DNA of 64,000 bases from an uncultured Clostridia bacterium (lineage in GTDB: Bacteria; Bacillota_A; Clostridia; TANB77; CAG-508), in NCBI GenBank assembly GCA_947624715.1, contig CANQLO010000004.1, forward strand, positions 20,744-84,743, read 5' to 3'. Below the pieces are notes generated by a model. It ran no database searches. It saw nothing but the letters and a program-made list of their open reading frames with translations, and was not told the origin of the DNA. Shown piece by piece: positions 17,952-26,036 of the stretch (its first letter is position 1; each line of letters opens with the position of its first letter). The position numbers were made by a program, and so were the translations under genes.

Positions 17952-19634
17952 TTAGGCTATTGATTTTCTTAAATCTTTTAAATTTATTTGAACTTTTTCT
18001 GTATTATTAAAACTATTGATTTCTAGATTTCCTACTATATCAATTTTATCACCTATTTGATACAAATCTGCATAATTTCCTAAATTAAATCCAATTACAT
18101 CAACTATGGAATTGTCACTTTTTACAGTAAGCTTTAAATGTTTTCCCTCTGACAATGATCTTATTGAAAGAATTTTTAAGTTTTTAAATATTATAACTGG
18201 TCTGCTATTTGCTTCTCCAAAAGGTTCTAACAAATCTAATTCTTTAACAACACTTACATTTAAATCTTTTTCAGTAATAATGCTGTCTATGTTTAATTCA
18301 GGTATCATTTCATCTGTAATCTTTTCTTTAGCATAGTTTTCAAACTCTTCCTTAAATTTATCAATATCCTTAGAATCCAGTGAAAGTCCTATTGCCATGC
18401 TATGTCCTCCAAAGTGCTTTAAGTACTTGCTACAATCTACTATTGCTTCATGTAAATCAAATCCACTTATACTTCTTCCAGAACCTTTAGCATTTTCCCC
18501 TTCAATACATAGTAATATACTTGGTTTATAATATTTTTCAGTAATTTTAGATGATACAATTCCTATAACCCCATGATGCCAGTTTTCGCTTCCTAATATA
18601 ATACAAGGTTTATCTATTTCTTTCTCTGCATCTATAACTGCTTCCTCATATATCTTCTTTTCTATGTCTTGTCTTAATCTATTATATTCCTCAAGTTTTT
18701 GAGAATACTTTCTTGCCTCTATTGGATCATCTGTTAAAAATAATTCCAGTGCATCTTCTTGATGTCCCATTCTACCACATGCATTTATTCTTGGTGATAC
18801 TCCAAAAGAAATCGTTACTGAATCAATTTTCTTGAATCCTGTTAAATTTAATATTTCTTTCAATCCTAAATTTTTAGTTTGATTTACTAACTTTAATCCT
18901 AATTTTGCAATTAATCTATTTTCATCCACTAATGGAACTATATCAGATATAGTTCCTACACAAACTAAATCCAGATATTTTAAACATTCATTTTCATTTA
19001 TATCTAATTTTTTACAATACGCCTGAGTCAGCTTAAAAGCTACACCACAGCCTGCTAATCCATTAAATGGATATTTACTGTCTTTTCTTTTACAATCAAC
19101 CACTGCAACTCCATTTGGTAGTTCATCCAATGTTTCATGATGATCTGTTATAACAACATCAACCCCAAGTTCTTTTGCAAGATTAACTTCTTCTATTGCT
19201 GTTATTCCACAATCAACTGTTATAATTAAATTATATCCATCATTTGCAATATGCTCTATTGCATCTTTATTTAACCCATATCCTTCATCTAATCTATTTG
19301 GTATATATGAATCAACTTTTATTCCTCTATCTTTAAAAAATCTTTTTAATATTGTTGTACTTGTAATCCCGTCTGCATCATAATCTCCATATATTATTAT
19401 TTTCTCTTTTTTATCTATAGCCTTTATTATTCTATCAATTGCCTTTTCCATATCAGGCATTAAAAATGGGTCATAAAAGTCTTTTCTAGTTGGATTTAAA
19501 AACTTTTCTATTTCTTCATCGTTCAAATTTTTTTGAGCTATTATTTTAGATGTAAGCATATTTAAATTAAATTTATTTGATATCTCTTGTGCTCTATCTT
19601 TATTTTCCCCTTTTATACTCCATTTTTTGTTCAT
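17952..19634 (-). CDS. recJ: Single-stranded-DNA-specific exonuclease RecJ
   Basis: A 5'-3' ssDNA exonuclease of the DHH family used in recombination and repair. The start is the ATG at 19634 (MNKKWSIKG), because AGGAG lies eight bases upstream; reading further upstream adds 24 residues without a ribosome binding site. The 560-residue product has IIYGDYDADGITST, VITDHHE, the DHHA1 domain (GSENWHHGVIGIVSSKI, GSGRSISGFDLHEA, FGGHSMAIGLS) and a C-terminal OB fold. It lies just upstream of relA, as in many Clostridia. Confidence 0.95.
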   Translation of the reverse strand: MNKKWSIKGENKDRAQEISNKFNLNMLTSKIIAQKNLNDEEIEKFLNPTRKDFYDPFLMPDMEKAIDRIIKAIDKKEKIIIYGDYDADGITSTTILKRFFKDRGIKVDSYIPNRLDEGYGLNKDAIEHIANDGYNLIITVDCGITAIEEVNLAKELGVDVVITDHHETLDELPNGVAVVDCKRKDSKYPFNGLAGCGVAFKLTQAYCKKLDINENECLKYLDLVCVGTISDIVPLVDENRLIAKLGLKLVNQTKNLGLKEILNLTGFKKIDSVTISFGVSPRINACGRMGHQEDALELFLTDDPIEARKYSQKLEEYNRLRQDIEKKIYEEAVIDAEKEIDKPCIILGSENWHHGVIGIVSSKITEKYYKPSILLCIEGENAKGSGRSISGFDLHEAIVDCSKYLKHFGGHSMAIGLSLDSKDIDKFKEEFENYAKEKITDEMIPELNIDSIITEKDLNVSVVKELDLLEPFGEANSRPVIIFKNLKILSIRSLSEGKHLKLTVKSDNSIVDVIGFNLGNYADLYQIGDKIDIVGNLEINSFNNTEKVQINLKDLRKSIA

Positions 19635-19754
19635 AAAATCTCCTACTAAATGACGGAGCAAAGGTTTGGTATTAAATAGATTTCTTAGATAATCTAAGCT
19701 CCGCATAATTTGCTACTATTTTATACCTTTTTAGAGTTTTTGGCAATAGTTATA

Positions 19755-19783
19755 TTGACTTAATTTTTAGAAAGAAATATAAT
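19755..19783 (+). promoter_or_regulatory. Sigma-A-type promoter of deoD
   Basis: TTGACT (19755-19760), 17 bases, TATAAT (19778-19783). It gives a leader of about 80 bases ahead of deoD. Confidence 0.75.
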
Positions 19784-19869
19784 AATTCTAAATTATTCTT
19801 TAGAAAGTTAATTAAGAAAATTTTTATTATTTTGTATGCCTTTTAGAATGGCAAGAAAGGTGGGTTCTT

Positions 19870-20589
19870 ATGACACCACATATTGAATCTAAATTAGAAG
19901 ATATTGCAAAAATAGTTTTAATGCCTGGAGATCCTTTGAGGGCAAAGTATATTGCAGAACATTTTTTGACTGATGTAAAATTAGTAAATACAGTTAGAAA
20001 TATGTATGGTTATACTGGAAAATACAAAGGAGTCAGACTTACAGTTTTTGCTTCTGGAATGGGTATGCCTAGCATAGGAATTTATTGCTATGAGCTTTTT
20101 AAAATTTATAATGTAGATATTATCATAAGGCTTGGTTCTTGTGGAGTATATGTTCCAGATATAGAACTCTTAGACACTGTTTTAGTTGATAATAGTTATA
20201 CAGAAGGGAACTTTGCAAAAGGTTTAACTGGCGAAGAATGTCATTTAATAGAAGCCGATAGAGAACTAAATAATTTACTTGAACAAACAGCTAAAGAAAA
20301 AAATATAAAACTTTTTAAAGGAAATATCATTTGTAGTGAAATTTTTGATTATTATGTTAAAAATTTTGATGAATTTAAAGCTCGTTTTCCACAAGATTTA
20401 AACATAATTGGTGCAGAAATGGAGTCTTTTGCATTATTTTATACAGCTAAATATTTAAATAAGAAAGCTGCTTGTTTGCTTACTGCAGTAGATTCCAGAT
20501 TTAAAACTGAAGAAATATCTAGTAAAGATAGAGAGCAGTCTTTAGATAATATGATAAAACTTGCTTTGGATACTGCTACAAAATTGTAG
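19870..20589 (+). CDS. deoD: Purine nucleoside phosphorylase, DeoD type
   Basis: Hexameric phosphorylase that converts purine (deoxy)nucleosides and phosphate to base and (deoxy)ribose-1-phosphate. The 239-residue protein has MPGDPLRAKYIAE (phosphate-binding Arg), RNMYGYTGKYKG, RLGSCGVY, and GAEMESFALF, the ribose/base-binding block. Length and motifs are those of the low-molecular-weight DeoD/UdP class. It is a single plus-strand gene with its own promoter, between divergent recJ and convergent rplS. Confidence 0.95.
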   Translation: MTPHIESKLEDIAKIVLMPGDPLRAKYIAEHFLTDVKLVNTVRNMYGYTGKYKGVRLTVFASGMGMPSIGIYCYELFKIYNVDIIIRLGSCGVYVPDIELLDTVLVDNSYTEGNFAKGLTGEECHLIEADRELNNLLEQTAKEKNIKLFKGNIICSEIFDYYVKNFDEFKARFPQDLNIIGAEMESFALFYTAKYLNKKAACLLTAVDSRFKTEEISSKDREQSLDNMIKLALDTATKL

Positions 20590-20622
20590 AAAAAACACAG
20601 TACATTTTATTGTACTGTGTTT
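20590..20622 (-). terminator. Terminator shared by rplS and deoD
   Basis: AAACACAGTACA (20593-20604) pairs perfectly with TGTACTGTGTTT (20611-20622). The T run is on the minus strand, so it mainly ends the rplS operon, but the stem also lies directly after deoD. Confidence 0.8.
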
Positions 20623-20632
20623 AATCAAAAGT

Positions 20633-21199
20633 TTATTCGGCTTTAGGAACTTCCTCAGCTGGCTTTTCTTCTTTAACTTCCTCTGCTGGAGTTTCAGCTT
20701 TAGCTTCTTCGTTAGCTACTGTTTCTTCTGCTACAGGAGCTTCTTTTACTTCTTCTACTTTTTCTTCAGATACAGTGTCTACAGTTTCTTCTACAACTTC
20801 TTCAACTGTTTCTGGAACTTCTTCCTTAACAACTATATCATCTCTATTTAGGTTTGCTCCAACATTTTCTTTTGTCTTAGCAGATTTACCTAATTTCTCT
20901 CTTAGATAATATAATTTTGCTCTTCTTGCCTTTCCTACTCTAACTAATTCGATTTTTTCAACTAATGGAGAGTGTAATAAAAATGTTTTTTCAACTCCTA
21001 CTCCATAAGATATTCTTCTAACAGTGAATGTTTCATTTAATCCACCATTTTGTTTTTTAATTACAGTTCCTTCAAAGACTTGGATTCTTTGTCTATTTCC
21101 TTCTTTTATTCTTTGATGTACTCTAATAGTATCACCAACTTTTATATTAGGAACTTTACTTTTTAATTGTTCATGTTCAATTGATTTAATAATGTCCAT
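20633..21199 (-). CDS. rplS: Ribosomal protein bL19 with long acidic C-terminal extension
   Basis: A 50S protein at the subunit interface. Residues 1 to about 115 are a complete L19 ([30 protein letters not shown] block, [16 protein letters not shown]). The family normally ends there, but this protein continues for about 70 residues rich in Glu, Val, Ala and Pro with repeated EEV/EEK/AEE blocks. The tail is in frame and of normal codon use. It follows trmD, as is usual. Confidence 0.95.
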   Translation of the reverse strand: MDIIKSIEHEQLKSKVPNIKVGDTIRVHQRIKEGNRQRIQVFEGTVIKKQNGGLNETFTVRRISYGVGVEKTFLLHSPLVEKIELVRVGKARRAKLYYLREKLGKSAKTKENVGANLNRDDIVVKEEVPETVEEVVEETVDTVSEEKVEEVKEAPVAEETVANEEAKAETPAEEVKEEKPAEEVPKAE

Positions 21200-21213
21200 G
21201 ATATTCTCCTTTC

Positions 21214-21924
21214 TTAATTTTCTAATAATTTTTCTGCCTCAGCTTTTTGTTTTTCATTTAAAAGCTCAGGTCTTTTTTTATAAGTCATAATAAGTGATTG
21301 TTCTTTTCTCCAATTTTCAATTTCTTTATGATTTCCTGAAGTAAGAACCTCTGGTACAGTTTTTCCTCTGAATTCTACTGGCCTTGTATATGAAGGATAT
21401 TCAAGTAAATTTTCATATCCTTTTGAGAATGATTCTTCTAATGTTGAATCATCACTTAAAACTCCATCCACATATCTACTAACTGTGTCAATTAAAACCA
21501 TTGCTGGCAACTCTCCACCTGTTAGTACATAATCTCCTATTGAAATTTCTTCATCTACAATTTCATCTAAAACTCTTTGGTCTATACCTTCATAGTGTCC
21601 ACATAATAATATTAAATGTTCTTCTTTAGCTAAGTTTCTTGCTAAAGTTTGATTTAGTAATTTTCCTTTTGGTGATAAATAAATTACTTTTGAATTACCT
21701 TTTTTTACAGAACTATAAGCATCATATACAACATCTGGTCTTAAAAGCATACCTGCTCCTCCACCATATGGTGTATCATCAACATGCTTATGTTTGTCTT
21801 TTGAAAAATCTCTAATATTTATTAAACTAATATCTATTAAATCTTTTTTGCTTGCTCTTTCGATAATACTATGTTTAATTGGTTCAAACATTTCTGGAAA
21901 GAGTGTAAGCACATCAAATTTCAT
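21214..21924 (-). CDS. trmD: tRNA (guanine37-N1)-methyltransferase
   Basis: A SPOUT-class methyltransferase that modifies G37 of tRNAs and prevents frameshifting at CCN/CGN-type codons. The 236-residue protein contains the trefoil-knot motifs [24 protein letters not shown] and [15 protein letters not shown], and the C-terminal [14 protein letters not shown] with SGNH. It overlaps no neighbour and lies between rimM and rplS. Because TrmD limits +1 slippage at some proline codons, its presence matters for the frameshift pattern reported here. Confidence 0.97.
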   Translation of the reverse strand: MKFDVLTLFPEMFEPIKHSIIERASKKDLIDISLINIRDFSKDKHKHVDDTPYGGGAGMLLRPDVVYDAYSSVKKGNSKVIYLSPKGKLLNQTLARNLAKEEHLILLCGHYEGIDQRVLDEIVDEEISIGDYVLTGGELPAMVLIDTVSRYVDGVLSDDSTLEESFSKGYENLLEYPSYTRPVEFRGKTVPEVLTSGNHKEIENWRKEQSLIMTYKKRPELLNEKQKAEAEKLLEN

Positions 21925-21939
21925 TTTATCTACCTTTCT

Positions 21940-22404
21940 TTATACTAAACCTTTTATTAAGTGAACTGTTATTTTTTTATTTTCTGTATCTATTTGTTTA
22001 ATAACTTCTTTAATTGCTGGTAATAATATTTCTCCTACTTGGTAAATGTCATTTGCTCCTGTGTTAAATATGTCATCTAATTTTCCTAAAAGCTTTCCTT
22101 CATCTGTGTATACATCAAATCCAATTAAATCATTTATATAATATGTTCCATTTGGAAGAGTCGGAGCATCTTCTCTTTCCATTTCTATACTTAAATTTTT
22201 AAGTTCTTCTGCCTGTTCAATTGTGTCTACTCCTTTTAATTTAACTATGAAAATGTTCTTTTGATATCTTGCTCTTTCAATTTCCATTAAAGAATTTTTT
22301 ATATAAACTTTTTTGACTTTTGATATATAGTCTACATATGGATATACTTTTATTTCACCTTTTAGCCCAAATGTATTTACTATTTTACCAAGTTCTAATT
22401 TCAA
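21940..22404 (-). CDS. rimM: 16S rRNA processing protein RimM
   Basis: Assembly factor for the 30S head. The N-terminal RimM barrel (LGKIVNTFGLKGEIKVYPY) is followed by a PRC-barrel (YYINDLIGFDVYTDEGKLLGKLDDIF, NDIYQV, LLPAIKEVIKQID). The length of 154 is slightly below the usual 165-180. It lies in the conserved rpsP-khpA-rimM-trmD order. Confidence 0.94.
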   Translation of the reverse strand: MKLELGKIVNTFGLKGEIKVYPYVDYISKVKKVYIKNSLMEIERARYQKNIFIVKLKGVDTIEQAEELKNLSIEMEREDAPTLPNGTYYINDLIGFDVYTDEGKLLGKLDDIFNTGANDIYQVGEILLPAIKEVIKQIDTENKKITVHLIKGLV

Positions 22405-22427
22405 AATATTTATCCTCCATATTATAG

Positions 22428-22658
22428 TTAGTCTACAAACTCTACATCAATTCTCTTTTTCTCTTTTGCTCCAAGTGATTTTACTATTGTTCTAATAGCT
22501 TGTGCTATTTTTCCTTGTCTTCCAATAACTTTTCCCATTTCATCTTTGTCAACTTTGACTTTATAAACATCTTTAAAATCTTCCTCAACCTTTTCTATTG
22601 AAATGGCTTCTTTATTATCAACAAGATTTTCAATAATTGTTTTTAGGATTTCTTCCAT
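22428..22658 (-). CDS. khpA: KH-domain RNA-binding protein KhpA (YlqC)
   Basis: A 76-residue single KH domain. MGKVIGRQGKIAQAIRTIVKSL carries the GxxG RNA-binding loop (GRQG). The family partners with KhpB and affects cell length and RNA regulation in Firmicutes. It lies between rpsP and rimM, its usual site. Confidence 0.93.
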   Translation of the reverse strand: MEEILKTIIENLVDNKEAISIEKVEEDFKDVYKVKVDKDEMGKVIGRQGKIAQAIRTIVKSLGAKEKKRIDVEFVD

Positions 22659-22674
22659 ATTGAATTACTCCTCC

Positions 22675-22908
22675 CTATTTTGCTTTATTTATTAAAGCTT
22701 TTACTGTGTCTGTTGGTTGAGCTCCATTTTTTATCCATGTAGCAACTTTTTCATTATCTAAAACAATAACTGCTGGATCTTTCATTGGGTCATATGTTCC
22801 TATTTGTTCAATTATTTTTCCATCTCTTGAAGATCTTGAATCAGCTACAACAATGTGATAGAAAGGTGCTTTCTTTGCTCCTACTCTTTGTAATCTAATT
22901 TTAACCAT
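22675..22908 (-). CDS. rpsP: Ribosomal protein bS16
   Basis: A 77-residue 30S protein with the diagnostic start [25 protein letters not shown] and GTYDPMK. Length is near the usual 80-90. It has a strong AGGAGG upstream and follows ffh after about 117 bases of non-coding sequence. Confidence 0.97.
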   Translation of the reverse strand: MVKIRLQRVGAKKAPFYHIVVADSRSSRDGKIIEQIGTYDPMKDPAVIVLDNEKVATWIKNGAQPTDTVKALINKAK

Positions 22909-23025
22909 ATTTTCACCTCCTAAAAAATATTATATTTATATTAAATTTAAAAACTTAATAACTTAATTTATTTTATTGCTTATAGCAACTTACTTAATTT
23001 TTTTCTATGTTAAATTAAAGTTTTA

Positions 23026-24412
23026 TTATTCTTTAAACTTGTTTGCTAAATCATCTAATTCTTCTTCTGACATTTTATCAAAATTCATTTTGCTCATCAT
23101 CTTTTTCATTCTTGGATCTAGATTTCCTGATTTAACTTTCTTCATCATACTTTGAGTCATTTCAAATGATTTCATAAATTTATTTATATCTTGAACTTGA
23201 GTTCCACTACCATTTGCAATTCTTATTCTTCTTGATGCATTAAGTAACTTTGGATTTTCCCTTTCTTCATTTGTCATTGAGCAGATAATTGCTTCGATTT
23301 TTTCAAATTCTTTATCATCAACATTTACATTTAATTTATTCATACCGTGGTATCATTTTAAGTATTGAAGAAAATGAACCCATTTTCTTTACTTGTCTTA
23401 ATTGTGATAAATAATCATTTAAATCTAAATCTTTATTTTTTCTAAGCTTTTTTTCTAACTTGGCTGCTTCTTCTGCATCAAATTGGTCTTCTGCTTGCTC
23501 TATTATTGAAAGCACATCTCCCATACCAAGTATTCTTGATGCCATTCTATCTGGATGAAATTCTTCTATTTCATTTAGTTTTTCACCTGTTCCAATAAAC
23601 TTAATTGGTTTACCAGTAACTTTTTTAACAGATATTGCAGCACCACCACGAGTATCACCATCAAGTTTAGTAAGTATAACTCCATCTATTCCTAAATCTT
23701 CATTAAACTTACTAGCTATATTTACAGCTTCTTGACCTGTCATTGAGTCTACCACTAAAAGAATCTCGTGTGGCTTAACACTTAGCTTAATGTTCTTTAA
23801 TTCCTGCATAAGTTCTTCATCTATTTGAAGTCTTCCTGCTGTATCTAAAATTACAACATCATTTAGTTTACTAATAGCAATTTCTTTAGCTTGCTTTGCA
23901 ATTTTTACAACATCTTTTGCTCCTTCATTTGCATACACTGGTATATTTAGCTGTGCACCAACTACTTGAAGTTGTTTTATTGCTGCTGGTCTATATATAT
24001 CACATGCAACTAAAAGAGGATTTTTTCCCTGTTTTCTCAATAAATTTGCTAATTTTCCAGCTGTTGTAGTTTTACCAGAACCTTGAAGTCCTATTAGCAT
24101 AATTACTGTTGGTGGATTTGGAGTAAAAGCGATTTTACTGTCTGTTCCTCCTAATAATTCAATCAATTCATCTTTTACTATTTTTACAACCTGTTGTCCA
24201 GGAGTAAGTGATTTTAATACATCACTACCTAATGCCTTTTCATGGATATTATTTATAAATTCTTTAACAACCTTAAAATTTACATCAGCCTCTAATAATG
24301 CAAGTTTAACCTCTCGTAGCATTTCATTTAAGTCAGATTCTGTTATTCTTGCTTTTCCTCTTAGTTTTCTCGTAAATGCTTGAAGCTTTTCTGATAATCC
24401 TTCAAAAGCCAT
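23026..24412 (-). CDS. ffh: Signal recognition particle protein Ffh, joined through a +1 frameshift
   Basis: The SRP GTPase, which binds signal peptides and 4.5S RNA. The first frame (24412 down to 23336) encodes the N and G domains (LIGLQGSGKTTTAGKLA, DTAGRLQIDEELM, TKLDGDTRGGAA) and stops two codons after a CGG at 23347-23345. The second frame (from about 23346 down to 23026) encodes the M domain with RRIRIANGSG. Skipping the C of CGG joins them as ILKMIP-G-MNKL, the conserved linker, giving 461 residues with nothing missing. An alternative is separate translation of the M domain from the ATG overlapping the stop, but that ATG has no Shine-Dalgarno and the conserved Gly would be lost. ffh is essential in bacteria, so recoding is more plausible than decay. 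Confidence 0.9.
23345..23347 (-). other. +1 frameshift site in ffh (CGG codon)
   Basis: On the minus strand the codons read ATA CCA CGG TAT GAA TAA. The frame that encodes the M domain is ATA CCA (C) GGT ATG AAT. A single C must be skipped; the resulting Gly matches the invariant MIPGM of Ffh. This is the only in-frame CGG in the gene. Confidence 0.85.
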
Positions 24413-24429
24413 TATTTACTCCTCCTTTT

Positions 24430-24777
24430 TTAAGCCATAACGCTTAATTCTTTTTGTACTTCATTTAGTATTTTTTCTATTTGTTTGTCTGATGAGTTTT
24501 CTTGTATTTTACTTAGTTGAGATAAAACTAGTTGTATTGTTCGTTCGTTTTCTGTATTTTTTTTCATAATCTTTAACTTTTCTTCGTATTCGAAAAGTTT
24601 GCTTTCTCCTTTCTTTATTAAGTCTCTTACTCCTTGTCTTGATATATTGTTGTTTTCAGCAATTTCTGATAGTGATAAATCTCTATTATAATAATCATTT
24701 AATACATCATATTGTTTTTTTGTAAGTAGACTGCCATAGATTTCCCATAGCATACTTACTTCTATATGTTTATCCAT
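24430..24777 (-). CDS. ylxM: YlxM family SRP-associated DNA-binding protein (UPF0122)
   Basis: A small helix-turn-helix protein that lies with ffh in many Firmicutes and modulates SRP assembly in streptococci. The sequence MLWEIYGSLLTKKQYDVLNDYYNRDLSLSEIAENNNISRQGVRDLIK resembles sigma-factor region 4. I take the start at 24777 (MDKHIEV); an ATG four codons earlier touches the AAAGGA ribosome binding site. The product has 115 residues and ends 18 bases before ffh. Confidence 0.92.
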   Translation of the reverse strand: MDKHIEVSMLWEIYGSLLTKKQYDVLNDYYNRDLSLSEIAENNNISRQGVRDLIKKGESKLFEYEEKLKIMKKNTENERTIQLVLSQLSKIQENSSDKQIEKILNEVQKELSVMA

Positions 24778-24855
24778 ATTAAATTCCATTCCTTTCTCAC
24801 ATTAATTAAATTCATATGTGAAAACAAGAGTATTATCATTCTTTGAAATTATCAC

Positions 24856-24898
24856 TGTAAAGCATATATACTTTACACCATTTTTGTGAATTTGTCAA
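24856..24898 (-). promoter_or_regulatory. Promoter of the ylxM-ffh operon with overlapping dyad
   Basis: On the minus strand TTGACA (24898-24893) is followed after 17 bases by TAAAGT (24875-24870). The -10 region lies inside a dyad, TGTAAAG-N8-CTTTACA (24856-24877), which could be a repressor site or simply a hairpin at the transcript start. Confidence 0.55.
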
Positions 24899-24971
24899 GT
24901 ATTTTTCTTAAAATATATGTAATCTTAATAAATTTTTCTCTCCATTTGACATATCAACTATTAATTTACAT

Positions 24972-25027
24972 AAAAAATATAGCATATAAGTTTTGCAACT
25001 GTTGCTTAACTGTATGCTATATCTTTT
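24972..25027 (-). terminator. Terminator after the toxin-antitoxin pair
   Basis: ATATAGCATA and TATGCTATAT form a stem around a central loop that itself contains GCAAC-TGTT-GC. T-rich tails follow on both strands, so it may be bidirectional. It is about 58 bases beyond the toxin stop. Confidence 0.65.
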
Positions 25028-25084
25028 TATTTATTTTTATAAATATTTAATCATTTTTTTATTTTAATATAATTTCTTTATTTC

Positions 25085-25438
25085 CTATGACAAACCACCA
25101 TCTAAATAATTTCTTCCATCATAATATATATGTGCAACATATACTACTTTTTTGAGCTTATCTATAGTATATAAAATAACATAATTATTTACAACCATTC
25201 TTCTATATTTTCTTTCTGTTCTATCTGTCTTTTCTATTTCAGTAAACATTTTTGGCGAGTTTTCTAGTAAAAGAACATTATATATTACTTTTTTTCTTAA
25301 TCTATTTGAGCCATCTATATTTTTTAATTTATTAGAAATATAGTCACATATTTCTTCAAATTCTTCTAAAAATTGATCTGCCAGTTTTATGTTATATTCG
25401 GTATTTTTTTTCCCATTCTTTAAAAACTTCTCTTGCAT
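25085..25438 (-). CDS. RelE/ParE-family toxin
   Basis: A 117-residue basic protein with the RelE/ParE fold pattern: an N-terminal helical part (ADQFLEEFEEICDYISNKL) and the beta-sheet end YRRMVVNNYVILYTIDKLKKVVYVAHIYYDGRNY. The family includes mRNA interferases and gyrase inhibitors; which one cannot be told here. It overlaps the antitoxin gene by 47 bases as written; the true start may be further in, since no clear ribosome binding site precedes the first ATG. The pair is flanked by a terminator and a gene-poor region, typical of a mobile toxin-antitoxin module. Confidence 0.8.
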   Translation of the reverse strand: MQEKFLKNGKKNTEYNIKLADQFLEEFEEICDYISNKLKNIDGSNRLRKKVIYNVLLLENSPKMFTEIEKTDRTERKYRRMVVNNYVILYTIDKLKKVVYVAHIYYDGRNYLDGGLS

Positions 25439-25628
25439 CTCTTACTCTGCCATTTCTTATATCTTCTTCTGCCTTTAATAGATTTTTTTCCAAATCTTCC
25501 TTTAGTAGTTTTTTCCTATATTCTTCCATCTTCATAATTACAATATTATTATTATTCATAGTAATAACCATTTCTCCATTTTGGTTTACTGCCGTTTTTA
25601 AATCTTGTATATTTTCTACCTGTATCAT
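25392..25628 (-). CDS. Phd/YefM-family antitoxin
   Basis: A 78-residue protein. The N-terminal half (IQDLKTAVNQNGEMVITMNNNNIVIMKMEEYRK) matches the Phd/YefM DNA-binding fold, and the C-terminal part (AEEDIRNGRVRDAREVF) is the toxin-binding segment common in clostridial ParD/Phd-like antitoxins. It precedes and overlaps the RelE/ParE toxin gene and probably represses the operon. Confidence 0.82.
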   Translation of the reverse strand: MIQVENIQDLKTAVNQNGEMVITMNNNNIVIMKMEEYRKKLLKEDLEKNLLKAEEDIRNGRVRDAREVFKEWEKKYRI

Positions 25629-25982
25629 ATCAATACACCTCTCTTTATTATATATTTATAGTATAGCATAAATTATACAATTTTTAAATATTTTTCGTAA
25701 ATTTTCTAAAATTATTATTTCTAAAAAATTACATTATATACAATTCCTTTTGCTTGTCTTTTAATTATATTCATTATGTTTACATCATATCTACTTTTGA
25801 GATAAGTGTTTTATAATTTTTTATTTTGATATTATTTACGAATAAAATAATTTAGAAATAATTTTAATTAAATTTTATAAAAATAAATTAATAATTTATA
25901 TTGTACTTCCATAATATGGTATTGTCAATATATTTTATATAACTTTTTATTTTCTTTGTTTTTTACTCGTAACTGTTAAACA
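25629..25982. other. AT-rich gap upstream of the toxin-antitoxin genes
   Basis: About 350 bases without a recognisable gene. It must hold the promoter of the antitoxin-toxin operon on its left side. I see no other repeat or RNA structure in it. Confidence 0.5.
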
Positions 25983-26028
25983 TAAAAAATAACATATAAT
26001 TAGGCAATATTGCTTAATTATATGTTAT
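25983..26028 (-). terminator. Terminator after the 26037 gene
   Basis: ATAACATATAATTA pairs with TAATTATATGTTAT around a GGCAATATTGCT centre, with a T run on the minus strand. It lies just after the stop of the 26037-28337 gene. Confidence 0.8.
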
Positions 26029-26036
26029 ATCTTTAC

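Noticed and set aside
17952..19706. Longer recJ starting at 19706
   Set aside because: The first 24 codons have no ribosome binding site; the ATG at 19634 has AGGAG at good spacing and matches family N-termini.
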